Part shown: piece by piece, positions 41,516 to 52,600 of the stretch
Position numbering within the stretch: position 1 is the stretch's first letter
Layout of the letters: every line of letters begins with the position of its first letter
Assembly: GCA_014730235.1 (NCBI GenBank)
Contig: WJIO01000421.1
Coordinates: 1 to 61,244, forward strand
Source of the DNA: Candidatus Poribacteria bacterium
GTDB lineage: Bacteria > Poribacteria > DTPJ01 > WJIO01
Length of the DNA: 61,244 nucleotides
Direction of reading: 5' to 3'
Position numbers and translations under genes: made by a program
The notes under the pieces: generated by a model
Databases searched by the model: none
Seen by the model: only the letters and a program-made list of their open reading frames with translations
Told to the model about the DNA's origin: nothing

Positions 41516-42651
41516 ACCTTCTTAACCTCTCTATGCTCCAGAATACGGTTTATTTCTTTTACTCCTCCCTGGGTTAAAGCCCATTCATCTTCATTTATAT
41601 TTTGCACCAGTCCTCTCCGTTCAAGTTCTTCCAGGCTTCGTTCTACACCACCCTGACCCATGCTCATAGTATTAAGCACAGATGCGGGATGACCGTGAGA
41701 TAAATCCTCATGTTGTTCCGCCAGCATACCCAGATCCAACAACACAGCTTCCAGGCGCAGACGCCTGTTGTTGCGTCGCTCCCTGAACCAACGCCACAGC
41801 AATCCCCGATTTGGGGCCAGAGTCATGGATACTGCTACAACAAAACTTATACACAGTACTATAGTAGGGCCAGTGGGGAGATGTGCTGTTACACTGCTGA
41901 TAATTGCCCCACTCATACCAGCTAATGCGCCAAAAACTGCCGATAATGCCACCATCAAACCCAGCTTATCAGTCCACTGACGCGCTGACGCTGCCGGTGC
42001 AACTATCATGGCACTCATCAATACAACCCCTACAGTCTGAAGCCCCAGCACAATAGCCACCACTAGAAGTCCGGTAAGAATGAAATCCAGCTTTTTTATA
42101 GGAAAACCAAGGCTCGAACCAAACTCCGAATCAAAGCTCAGCAGCTTAAATTCCTTCCAGAATACCATCATAATGATTAATACAGCCGCTCCCAGCAAAC
42201 CCATGATAATAACATCCCGCTCCATAAGGGTTGCAGCCTGACCAAAAAGAAAATTATCCAGACCGGCTTGAGTCGCTTTAGGCATTTTCTGAATAAAAGT
42301 CAAAAGCACAAGACCAAAACCGAAAAATACCGAAAGCACTATGCCCAACGCGCTGTCATCTTTTATACGTGTCTTGTTGAGAACTGCCATGATAAACAAA
42401 GTTCCCACCCAACCTGCTGCCGCTGCTCCCAGGATAAGCACAAGTGGAGCTTTACTTCCGGTTAGAATAAAGGCGATAGCTATACCAGGCAGGGCGGCAT
42501 GGGACATGGCATCACCTAAAAGGCTTTGTTTTCGCAATACAGCATAAACACCTAAGGCCCCGCTGACAATTCCCAGTATGCCGGAACCCAGAGCGACAGT
42601 GCGCAAAGTATAGTCGAACATAAGACCTTTAAGTATTTGCATTAGATTCAT
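41512..42651 (-). CDS. Metal ABC transporter permease with C-terminal winged-helix domain (first permease)
   Basis: 379 residues. ABC-3 permease core with [40 protein letters not shown] and [20 protein letters not shown]. From ~295 on, a cytoplasmic tail [20 protein letters not shown] and [20 protein letters not shown], then [16 protein letters not shown], reads as a winged helix of the DtxR/iron-dependent repressor type. A permease with a DtxR-like tail is known in chlamydial YtgCR; here both permeases have one. It overlaps the ATPase gene by 4 nt. Confidence 0.85.
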   Translation of the reverse strand: MNLMQILKGLMFDYTLRTVALGSGILGIVSGALGVYAVLRKQSLLGDAMSHAALPGIAIAFILTGSKAPLVLILGAAAAGWVGTLFIMAVLNKTRIKDDSALGIVLSVFFGFGLVLLTFIQKMPKATQAGLDNFLFGQAATLMERDVIIMGLLGAAVLIIMMVFWKEFKLLSFDSEFGSSLGFPIKKLDFILTGLLVVAIVLGLQTVGVVLMSAMIVAPAASARQWTDKLGLMVALSAVFGALAGMSGAIISSVTAHLPTGPTIVLCISFVVAVSMTLAPNRGLLWRWFRERRNNRRLRLEAVLLDLGMLAEQHEDLSHGHPASVLNTMSMGQGGVERSLEELERRGLVQNINEDEWALTQGGVKEINRILEHREVKKV

Positions 42652-43445
42652 TGTTTATCACCATCTGACAAAGAATTCTTCTGCTCTTTCGATTCTCTGG
42701 AAAAAGCCACCCGACCTGCATAAGTCAGGTGCAGATTTTCGTCAGTAAATACCTCTGCTACAGGTCCACTGGCAATACTACGGACATTCAGGAGAGTTAC
42801 CCAGTCGAAATATTCAATAACCGTCTGTAAATCATGATGAACTACAGCAACAGTCCGACCATCGGAGCGCAATTGCTGTAAAAGTTCCACAATTGCCTTT
42901 TCTGTTGTAGCATCTACACCCTGAAAAGGCTCATCCATCAGGTACACTTTGGCATCCTGAACCAAAGCCCGGGCCAGGAATACCCTCTGTTGTTGGCCAC
43001 CGGAAAGCTGGCTTATCTGGCGATTGGCGAAGTCCTGCATCCTCACCTTTTCCAGGGCCTGCATGGCCAGTTCCCGATCTTCTCTGCCGGGACGGCGTAT
43101 CCATCCGATGATACCGTATCTACCCATCATTACCACATCAAGAACACTTGTAGGAAAATCCCAATCCACACTTTCCCTCTGTGGAACATAACCTACAAGG
43201 CTTCGTTGTTGTTGGTATGGCTTGCCGTATATAAGCACCTGGCCTGCCGCAGGTTTAACCAGACCAAGTATAGATTTAATCAGTGTTGTCTTACCTGCGC
43301 CGTTGGGACCTACGATAGCCATCAATACCCCCGGCGGAACATTCAGATCAATATCCCATAATACGGGTTTATCACGATAAGCAACGGTTAGATCGTCAAC
43401 TCTAATTGCTTTTATTTCTTCATTATCCATGTTTTCCTCTTCCAT
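42648..43445 (-). CDS. Metal ABC transporter ATP-binding protein
   Basis: 265 residues: Walker [19 protein letters not shown]-loop [20 protein letters not shown], signature [15 protein letters not shown], Walker [15 protein letters not shown] and switch HHDL. The GYVPQRxxVDWxFP segment is typical of Mn/Zn/Fe (Tro/Mnt/Znu) importers. A start 18 nt inside (MDNEEIKAI) is also possible. Operon gap to the lipoprotein gene is 8 nt. Confidence 0.93.
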   Translation of the reverse strand: MEEENMDNEEIKAIRVDDLTVAYRDKPVLWDIDLNVPPGVLMAIVGPNGAGKTTLIKSILGLVKPAAGQVLIYGKPYQQQRSLVGYVPQRESVDWDFPTSVLDVVMMGRYGIIGWIRRPGREDRELAMQALEKVRMQDFANRQISQLSGGQQQRVFLARALVQDAKVYLMDEPFQGVDATTEKAIVELLQQLRSDGRTVAVVHHDLQTVIEYFDWVTLLNVRSIASGPVAEVFTDENLHLTYAGRVAFSRESKEQKNSLSDGDKQ

Positions 43446-43453
43446 GAATTTTA

Positions 43454-44416
43454 TTATTCCAGCAGAGAATTCACAATGGTATCGATATTATGTTTAACCA
43501 TACCAATGTAAGTTCCTTCAGGTGTATTGGGGTTACCCATTGCGTCGGAAAATAATTCACCACCAATTTCCACATCAAAGCCCCTAGATTTAACTGCCGC
43601 CTGAACTGCCTCAATATTTCGTTGAGGTACAGATGATTCTACAAATATAGCCGGAATTTTTCGTTCGGCAATAAAACTGGCTAAACTCTGGACATCCGCG
43701 GTTCCAGCTTCTGAAGCAGTGCTTATTCCCTGCAATCCCCTTACTTCAAAACCATAAGCGCTTCCAAAATAATTAAAAGCATCATGGGCTGTAATCAAGA
43801 CCCTTTTTTCAGCAGGAACTTTTTCCGCCTGATTTTTGACATATTCATGTAATTGTTTCAGTTCGTTAATATATTTTTCGGCATTTTGCTCATAGGTTGT
43901 CTGATTTTTTGTATCCAACTGGATCAATGAGTTCTTAATAGTTTGGGCGGCAGTTATCCATAAAGATATATCAAACCATATATGGGGATCATGAGCACCT
44001 TCAAATCCTGGTGGTGATTTTAGCAGGGATGGATTTACATCCTTTGTTATCGCTACAGTTTTAATGCCTCTACCTTGCATCTGCTCAAATACCTCAGCCA
44101 TTTTTCCCTCAAGATGCAGACCGTTGTAGAATATAATATCGGCTTCAGAAAGCCGACGCATATCACCTGCACTGGCTTTATATAAATGGGGATCAACACC
44201 GGGGCCCATAAGTCCTGTTACCTGTATCAGATCACCGCCGATCATCTCTGTGGTATTGGTAATCATGCCTGTAGTAGTGACAATTTTTAATTTTCCCTGG
44301 GATTTATCGGTGGCAGCTTTTTTGTCTTCTTTTGAACAACCGTTTGTTATCAAAATAAAAACTGAAAATATAAAAATTAAAGCACAAAGTTTTGATAATG
44401 AGCTTTTTTTCATCAT
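43454..44416 (-). CDS. Metal ABC transporter substrate-binding lipoprotein (TroA/MntA type)
   Basis: The start is taken at ATG 44416 (or 44413) after AAAGGA; the frame runs further upstream without support. The lipobox is ITNGC after a hydrophobic leader. Metal-site blocks: [14 protein letters not shown]-like [60 protein letters not shown] and the C-terminal [18 protein letters not shown]. The VESSVPQRN and late Asp pattern favours the TroA/MntA (Mn/Zn/Fe) branch over ZnuA; no His-rich loop is present. First gene of the four-gene importer operon. Confidence 0.9.
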   Translation of the reverse strand: MMKKSSLSKLCALIFIFSVFILITNGCSKEDKKAATDKSQGKLKIVTTTGMITNTTEMIGGDLIQVTGLMGPGVDPHLYKASAGDMRRLSEADIIFYNGLHLEGKMAEVFEQMQGRGIKTVAITKDVNPSLLKSPPGFEGAHDPHIWFDISLWITAAQTIKNSLIQLDTKNQTTYEQNAEKYINELKQLHEYVKNQAEKVPAEKRVLITAHDAFNYFGSAYGFEVRGLQGISTASEAGTADVQSLASFIAERKIPAIFVESSVPQRNIEAVQAAVKSRGFDVEIGGELFSDAMGNPNTPEGTYIGMVKHNIDTIVNSLLE

Positions 44417-44508
44417 ACATCCTTTCCCGGCAAATAATATCATTCTCTATCTTTGCTTGGTCATATTTTAACGACTACATAATGTAAATAACAGAAGATT
44501 AACAAGAT

Positions 44509-44527
44509 ATATATAAGTATTATATAT
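44509..44527. promoter_or_regulatory. AT-rich palindrome in divergent promoter region, possible operator
   Basis: ATATATAA (44509-44516), GTA, TTATATAT (44520-44527), located between the divergent metal importer and the third DUF6785-like gene. Its size and position fit a dimeric regulator site such as a DtxR/MntR-type box, but in AT-rich DNA such palindromes can arise by chance. Nothing else is recognised in 44417-44647 apart from a TTTTAACGACTACA repeat fragment. Confidence 0.3.
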
Positions 44528-44647
44528 TGTTTTGTCAAGTCCTTTTTCTCTGAATTTAACAATGCGTTAGAACTCCAAATATGATATAATTCCCTATCGA
44601 CCTTTGGTAATTTTAAAATTATCTATATACTTACATGGAGAGTAAGG

Positions 44648-46567
44648 ATGGAGCAAAGCAAATTTAATTTAGGTCAGGATAAAAGATCCGTCGGTGTTAC
44701 CTGGAGAGCATTGCTGATAGGGATAATCCTTATTCCCATAAACGTATACTGGATTATGGATTCAGGTGGACAGGGCTATCCCACAACTGTATCCCTCTAT
44801 TTCAACGTTATCTTTTGTGTATTTTTATTAATAATTCTGAACCATATTACTAGTCGTATCTTTCCCAAATTAAGCTTCAGTCAGGGAGAATTACTGGCAG
44901 TTTACGTTATGCTTTCAGTATCCTCATCCATAGCTGGACATGATATGATGAGAGTCTTATCATCAATGCCAGCCCATCCGTTCTGGTATGCAACTCCCGA
45001 AAACGAATGGCAGGAGCTTTTTCATAGATATATACCCACATGGCTTTCTGTTTCAGATAAGAATATGCTGAACGACTACTTTAAGGGTGATTCCAGTTTT
45101 TACAGTATGCAAAACCTTAAATTCTGGCTTAAACCAGTGTTGTGGTGGAGTTCCTTTGTCTTTTGCCTACTTTTCGTTATGCTTTGTGTAAATACTATAG
45201 TCCGTCGTCAATGGACAGAACAGGAAAAGCTCAGTTATCCAATTATACAGTTGCCTTTGGAAATGACAACCAGCGGTGGTATAAAGGGTTTGATGCTGAA
45301 TAAGCTTATGTGGATCGGTTTTGGTTTGGCGGCTGTTGTAGATATAATAAATGGTCTTAATTTTCTGTATCCCTCCGTTCCCAGCATTGGCGGCAAATTA
45401 TACGACCTGCGACCTTTTTTTACTACAAAACCCTGGGATGCTATCGGTTGGACTCCTGTTGCTGTGTTTCCCTTTGCCATTGGCATTGCATTTTTCATAC
45501 CCCTTGATCTTTCCTTTTCATGCTGGTTCTTCTATTTATTCTGGAAGGTTCAGCGTATTCTCGGTTCAATTCTGGGACTCAGAAGTCTGCCGCGCTTTCC
45601 ATATATTGAAGAGCAGGCTTTTGGTGCATATATGGGATTATTTGTCATAGCCATATGGGCTACCAGAAAACATCTGATGGAAGTCATTAAGAAATTCTCC
45701 GGAATAAAATCCAGGGTTGATGATACCAAAGAACCGCTTCCCTACAGGTGGGCAGTTCTTGGTTTAATAGTCGCTTTTGCTTATCTGGTTGGATTTTGCT
45801 ATGTGGCCGGCATGTCCATATGGGTAGCAGTTTTATTTTTTGTAATATATTACGCAATTTCAACGGCAATATGCCGCATGAGGGCGGAATTAGGATCACC
45901 TGTCCACGATCTGCATTTCATTGGCCCTGATCAAACACTTCCCAAAATATTTGGCACTCGCCATCTGGGCGCAGCCAATCTTACCATGTTTGCATATCTT
46001 TATTTCTTCAACAGAGCATACAGAGGACACCCTATGCCGCATCAATTGGAGGGATTCAAGCTGGCCGAAAGGACAGGCATGAATTCCCGGCGGCTTCTTA
46101 TTGCAATGGTTATATCTGTTCCACTGGCGGCTCTGGCTTCGTTCTGGGCGCACCTGGATATATCCTATCGGGTTGGCGCGCCGGCCTGGTTTGCATGGGA
46201 ACCTTTTAACCGTCTCCAGAGCTTTTTATCCGCACCACAACCGCCGGATTATGGGGCAATTGTGGCATCCAACGTAGGATTTATTACCACGATTTTGTTG
46301 ATGTTTATGCGGGTTAAATTTTTCTGGTGGCCCTTTCATCCGGCCGGTTACGCTGTATCTAGTAGCTGGTCAATGAATGTGTTCTGGTTTTCCATAATGT
46401 TAAGCTTCTTTGCTAAGTATATCATAATGAAATCAGGTGGGATCAAGACACATAGAAAAGCTATTCCCTTTTTTCTTGGGCTTATACTGGGTGAATTTAT
46501 TGTGGGAAGCGTTTGGAGCATAATTGGTGTATCCATGCACAGACCCATGTATAGATTTCTATATTAA
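44648..46567 (+). CDS. DUF6785/DUF6784-like polytopic membrane protein (copy 3)
   Basis: 639 residues; the third member of the family in this window. Blocks ATPENEWQELFHRYIPTWLS, RRQWTEQEKLSYPIIQLPLE, CRMRAELGSPVHDLHFIGPD, HPMPHQLEGFKLAERTGMNS, WWPFHPAGYAVSSSW and GGIKTHRKAIPFFLGLILGE match copies 1 and 2. GGAG directly upstream (AUGGAGAGUAAGG) sets ATG 44648. Unlike the other two it is a single gene, divergent from the metal importer and followed by the SprA-like gene. Confidence 0.76.
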   Translation: MEQSKFNLGQDKRSVGVTWRALLIGIILIPINVYWIMDSGGQGYPTTVSLYFNVIFCVFLLIILNHITSRIFPKLSFSQGELLAVYVMLSVSSSIAGHDMMRVLSSMPAHPFWYATPENEWQELFHRYIPTWLSVSDKNMLNDYFKGDSSFYSMQNLKFWLKPVLWWSSFVFCLLFVMLCVNTIVRRQWTEQEKLSYPIIQLPLEMTTSGGIKGLMLNKLMWIGFGLAAVVDIINGLNFLYPSVPSIGGKLYDLRPFFTTKPWDAIGWTPVAVFPFAIGIAFFIPLDLSFSCWFFYLFWKVQRILGSILGLRSLPRFPYIEEQAFGAYMGLFVIAIWATRKHLMEVIKKFSGIKSRVDDTKEPLPYRWAVLGLIVAFAYLVGFCYVAGMSIWVAVLFFVIYYAISTAICRMRAELGSPVHDLHFIGPDQTLPKIFGTRHLGAANLTMFAYLYFFNRAYRGHPMPHQLEGFKLAERTGMNSRRLLIAMVISVPLAALASFWAHLDISYRVGAPAWFAWEPFNRLQSFLSAPQPPDYGAIVASNVGFITTILLMFMRVKFFWWPFHPAGYAVSSSWSMNVFWFSIMLSFFAKYIIMKSGGIKTHRKAIPFFLGLILGEFIVGSVWSIIGVSMHRPMYRFLY

Positions 46568-46660
46568 TCATGCCTGAAAATATGTAAACCCTTTTTTTCA
46601 TTATGCGTTTTAAGAAGTCGTAAGCAAAGATAATTCCCTAACTTGATCAGGAGTTGTATA

Positions 46661-49600
46661 TTGCATAGCATATCCAAAATCCGGTGCGACAAGAAATTAA
46701 AATTATTTACCCCACCGTTATTTTTGTTGTATATAATCATTTATGGATTAACGGTTTTTTGTCCATCCTTTGCCAAAGAAGCTAAAACCGAATTATCAGC
46801 AAAAAAACATGATAAATTTAATATACATCTTTTGCAAAAAGACGAAACTCTATCCCATGTAGCTCTAAGATATTACAAGGATATTTCAATGGTAGGATTG
46901 CTGGCAAGGTATAATGATATAAACGATGTGCGGCGTATACCCGAAGGCAAAGAAATTAAAGTTCCCTATGAAATTTCATATACAATCAAACCCAATGATT
47001 CATTATCGGAGATAGCCCAGAAACTTCTGGGAAGCTGGCAGAAATACAGCATAATTGCTGAATATAATAAGCTGGAAGATCCCGGATTTGTGATCGCTGG
47101 TAGAGTTTTGAGGATACCGCTGCTTAAGCCTGATACTGAACCCCCAGAACCAGAAGCACCCCCTGCTGAAGTTGTGGAAGAAGACAAGCCAGAAGAACCT
47201 GAAAGAAAGAAAGTAGAAAAAGAATATCCAGTCGTTACCGAATCAGAAAAAGAAGAGAAAACCAAAGAGATAATAGAACCTACAAAAGAAACAGAAGAAG
47301 ATGTTTCCACAGAACCGGATGTAGATATAGAAAAAGAAACTAAACCGGAAACGGTGGTTGAGCCGCAGGAACCGGTTGAGGTAGAAACTGAAACCAAAGT
47401 TATTCCGGAAATATCCGAAGAACCCCCATCCCCTGCCTCAACGGAAGAATTAAAACAGGAAAAACCCAAAGACCATACCGCACCTATAGGCCCTATGCCT
47501 CAATCCAAATTCAGACTCGTCAGGGTAAAGCCAGATGATAAGGAAGAAGAAATCATACAGGAAGAATTTGGTGTGGAGCAGGAATGGCCCCTGGCCTCCC
47601 CCTGGGCCAGAAAAAAACTACAACCATCAGAAGAGGAAATAACCGAACCGGACAGGCTGTCGGCTGTATTGGATGCACTGAAAACCTGGGATCGTCCTAT
47701 TGAGGAATTAGAGGATAGCAAAAAAGCCCGATTTGACGAAAAGGGCATAAACCTGCCTATGGATTCACTGCTTCAGGTAACAGGATATAAATCCATCACA
47801 ATCCAGTATAATAAAACCCACTATTTTGGAAAATCCGATATAAACCGATACAGCGGATATTATTCCGGTGGCTATGGTTCAGGCTTTTATGATTATGATT
47901 ACGGTTATGATTCCTATGGTTACGGTAGTAGCTACAATAGCTACAGCAGTGGTTACAGCAGTTATGGAAGCGGCTACAGTTCCTCCAGGTATGGTTATGG
48001 CTATGGTCAACGAGAAGGCCCAAATATTGAACAGGAATTTGACATTCATATTCATGGACGAGTTGGTAAGCATACTCATGTGGATGTTGATTACAATGAT
48101 ACCGGCAGATCTCAATATGGCGGAATGGGTCAGAAGGAGCAGAAAATTTCTGTGTGGTATGAGGGCGATCCGGAGGATATAATCCAAAGAGCTGCATTCG
48201 GTGACATTCGCCTTGAATTACCCAACAGTCGCTTTCTTAATATGGGCAGAACCCTCTTTGGCGCACAAATGGTGGCAAAATTGGGTGATCTTAAATTAAC
48301 TGCCTTTGGAACCAGAACCAAAGGTATCAAAGGAACCTGGACATCCAAAGGTCAGTCCAGAAGGGCCGGAGGTGGAACCGGTACCAGGATCATGGATATT
48401 AATTATATTAAAGAAAGATATTATGCCATAAATGTGGATGAAGACGGTTTTATTAATGATTCGTATTTACCAATAGAAACAGGCAGCGAGCAGATTTATA
48501 TAGACGATGGTATCGGTACAAATAACGATTCAGGTATATCAACAGCCCAGGGATATTTCGACTATCAATACCCCGGTGATGATTACAGCATTGATTACTC
48601 TACCGGACAGATAGAATTTTTAAAGAATATATCCACAGGTTTTAAAATTGTGGTAGCTTACAGATATCGGGGTGGTGATGGTGGTTCTGTGGGTAATCCG
48701 GATTCTGTATTTGTGGATGATGATGATGATGGTATAACGGATGGATTAGACGATCCTGATGATCCTGTGGGTTATGTAGTTATAAAAGATTCAGCGGCTC
48801 ATGGTTCGGAACTGCGGAATGTATACAGTCTTGGAAACAGGAATATCGGCAGACGCAACTTTGAATTAAGCATCTGGCGTGAGGGTGCAACGGATTCTTT
48901 TGAAACAGGTGATGGTAAGGTAGCATATATACGTATATTCGGCTTGGATTCGGACAACGACGGTCTGGTTGATCCTGAACTTATAGACTTTGAAAGGGGA
49001 ATACTTACTTTCCCAAATCCCAAACCCTTTATCATTGATGATCCTGCAAGTCCTTATTATCAATACAGGGATGAATTAAATAACGAGGCAATATACTCAG
49101 AAAACCCCAACTATTCCGATCAGAAATACATTATCCAGGCGGATTATTCATACCAGACACCGAGTTTTTATCTTGGAAGATTAAATATAATACCTGAAAG
49201 TGAAGAAGTAAGGGTAAACGGTCAAAGATTGAATAGAAATACAGATTATATGATGATCTATGAGGTGGGCTCAGTAGAGATATTCAGGGAACTGGATGAA
49301 TATGACGAAATTACAATTGATTATGAATATATGCCTTTTGGCGGTCAATACCAGCAGACAATAGCAGGTATATGGGCTGAATATTCGTGGAAACCGGGCA
49401 AGAAAAAGGAAGAAAAGAAAAAAACTCACACAGATATGTATAGGGAAGACGGGGCCAGTCCCTTCTCCCAGGATACAGACAGCAGTGATTCCGACTACAG
49501 TCGTTATGGAAGCTCAAGCTCAAGTTTCGGTAACTATGGGTCTTTTGGCGGCAGCTATAATAGCTATGGAAGCAGTTATGGAAGTAATTACGGTAGTTAT

Positions 49601-52600
49601 GGTGGTTATGATAGCTTTAGTTCATATAGAGGCAGAAGAGGAAGTTTTGGATCAAGCCGGAGTTATGGTTCATCCCGCAGCAGTTTTTATACACCCCGAA
49701 CTGGTGAAGGCTTGAACCTCTCTATGGGATATGTATATAATACAGGAGAAAGAACTTCCGCAATTCCCGACGTTAATTCCGCTCCAAGTCGTCTCCAGGC
49801 TTTGGTATTTGGTGGAAACTGGGGTGATAAATTCAATATGGCCAGGGTTTTTGGACTTCTTCCCTTTGTATCAATAAAAGGCGAAGTGCCTTTTACGGTT
49901 TACCTGGATGGTGAAGCTGCCTATAGCCGTAATAATCCCAACAGCGTTGGCTATGCCATGATTGACAGTATGGAAGGTGCAAAAGAGAGCGCAAAAATGC
50001 CCACCTATAAGTTCTCCTGGAAAACTGCAAGCGTGCCAATGGATACGGAATCGGATAACGATATTTCAATTGATAACAGGGCGATTTTTCATATAGAAGA
50101 ATATGACGAAGATGCCAGCTACGGCAACTATATGAAAAACCGGGAAACCTCCGCTATTGAAATTAATCCCTTATCCAGAGCAACCCAGCAGCATCTTGTT
50201 ATGGAGATCGGGTATGATTTAAACGATGCTGCATCATGGGGAGCTTTAGCCTATCCTGTTTCTAACACCGGTGCAGATTTTAGCGAATATGAATTCCTTG
50301 AAATATGGATGAAGGTTGACGGTGATGAAAATGTAAATCTGCATCTGGATTTTGGTGTTATAAGTGAAGATACGGATGATGATTTTCGTTTGGATAGCGA
50401 AGACCTGCCCAGGGATATGCTCGACAGCAACGGTGATCATAAAATAGATATACTCGATCTGGATAAAGAAGACCTGCCGGAAGAGCATAAATATAAAGGG
50501 AACGGAAGCCTTGACCTGCGTGAAGATAACGGATGGGTCTACAACGATTTTAGTGGAAATGTAATTGACACTATTGGCAGGGAAAACTCGGTTCTGGATT
50601 CTGAAGACCTGGATGGAGACGTGGTATTGGATACAAACAATTCATATTTCGGTTTTACCATACCATTAAATAATATACCCAATGACTGGATCCGCAAAAA
50701 AACCAGCAAGACAGGATGGATATTCCTGAGTATACCTCTGGAAGAGGCTCTTCCAAAAGGACGTTCACCAAGCTGGGCAGTTATTAAGCATATGCGATTA
50801 TGGTTAGAGAAAAATATTCCCGGTTCTATAAATGGTAAATTCCAATGGTATTCAATAACTGTCGCTGGTAACAGATGGGAGAAAGGCCTTGTTGTTGAAA
50901 ATGAAACAGGCAAGCTTTCAGAAGATCTCACAAATGAAATTCTGGTTGGTACAAAAAACAACCACGAATTTGAAGATTACCTGGAAGAATACAGAAAGAT
51001 AGAGGATAACGAAGATTTTGATGTCCTGCATCCATATGTGGAAAGCGCATTTGGTCTGGAAAGCGACCAGAAAGAGCAATCATTAACTCTGAATTATGAT
51101 TTACAACCGGACACAACTGGTTACACCATGCGGGAATTATCCGGGGTTCGTCGTGGCGAAGGTCAGGATTTTTCAAAACATAGAGAGATGCGTATATGGT
51201 TGCATGGTGATGGTAGCGGTTTACCTTTCTTGATCAGGATGGGAAGCAATACCGATGATTTCGGAGCAGGAAGTCCTATAACAACAAAAGATGATGACAA
51301 TAACGATCCATATAACAATTATAACTATACTTATTCGTCATATTCATCAAGGTATGGAGCAAAAGGTTATTATGAGTATATCCTTCCCCTTGATTTTAAA
51401 GGATGGAAACTAATAAAAATATCATTTGCGGATAAAGATGATGATGGACATCCGGATGAATTAACGCCTATAAACGATCCTGCCATTAACAATATCCACG
51501 AAATACTTGTGGGTATTAAAAACGAATATCAGTATCCTGTAACAGGTGAAATATGGGTTAATGAAATACATTTAACAGATCCATTTGTCAAATCCGGCTG
51601 GGCAAGACGTTTTAATTTATCCGCAGATTTAGCCAATATTTTTGATATCAGAGCTGGTTATGCAAAGCAAGACAAGAATTTTGAAAATTCCGCAGGTCAA
51701 ACAGGCAGATCAAGCATGCGTTCTTATGGCTACAGCACCAGTAGTTATGATTATAATGTTGACACCCAATTTAAACTAATCTCATGGCTGCCTATGAGTT
51801 TTGGTATAAGTCACCGGGAATCGGAAAGCAGCAGTCTTTACGGAATAATCAGTTCCTATCAAAGCGGTCTAACAAAAACCGATAACAAGACTTTCAGCAT
51901 TAGCCTTGATAAAAGCCCTATCCCTCGGTTGTCTTTTTCATACGACAAGCAGAGACAGTGGAATGAAGTCAGAGGGGTGGAATTGAGTGACCTTTATTCA
52001 TCGGATGTGGGATATTCTCTTGGCAGTGTTTTGACAATTAACCTTGATTATTCCCATGAAGTATTGACAACGGAACAGGATTCATCGGAAGATGACACCA
52101 CTCCAACAAGTTCTTATTACTATTACGGCAGAGATACCGATACAATAGTTGACCGAGGCGGCATATCCCTTAGAATATCCCCTATAAAAAGCTTTAGCCT
52201 TGATCCATCTTATGAAGTCAGAAGGGAAATGGAGCGGGAGAAAGACGAAGATGACATAGAAGGTGGATTTCTTATTTCATCCAGAGACCAAAGAATATCC
52301 CTTAGACCGACCCTGAGAAAATTCTGGGGGGTTAAACCATCAATAAACGGCAGATATGGTTTCAGTGAAGACTGGTTTGGCGGCGAAAAGGACGTATCCC
52401 TCAACACAGATCTCGGTTTTGGGTTAAACTTTACCTTTAAGGACTGGTTTAAACCCAAGAAAGGGAAAGATGAACGAGGACGGGATAGGTTAACGGAATT
52501 GGGTAAAGATATTGACCTGTTGACTGAAGAAGACCTTCGCTCCCTGAGTGAGGAAGATATACAGGAACTCCTGGATGAAAAAACTCAGCAGGAACGGGGT

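Noticed and set aside
47796-48197. Long antisense and shifted open frames across the Tyr/Gly-rich part of the SprA-like gene
   Set aside because: They arise from the repetitive codon pattern (TAT/GGT/AGC) and give low-complexity Ile/Thr or His/Asn runs; no RBS or family likeness.
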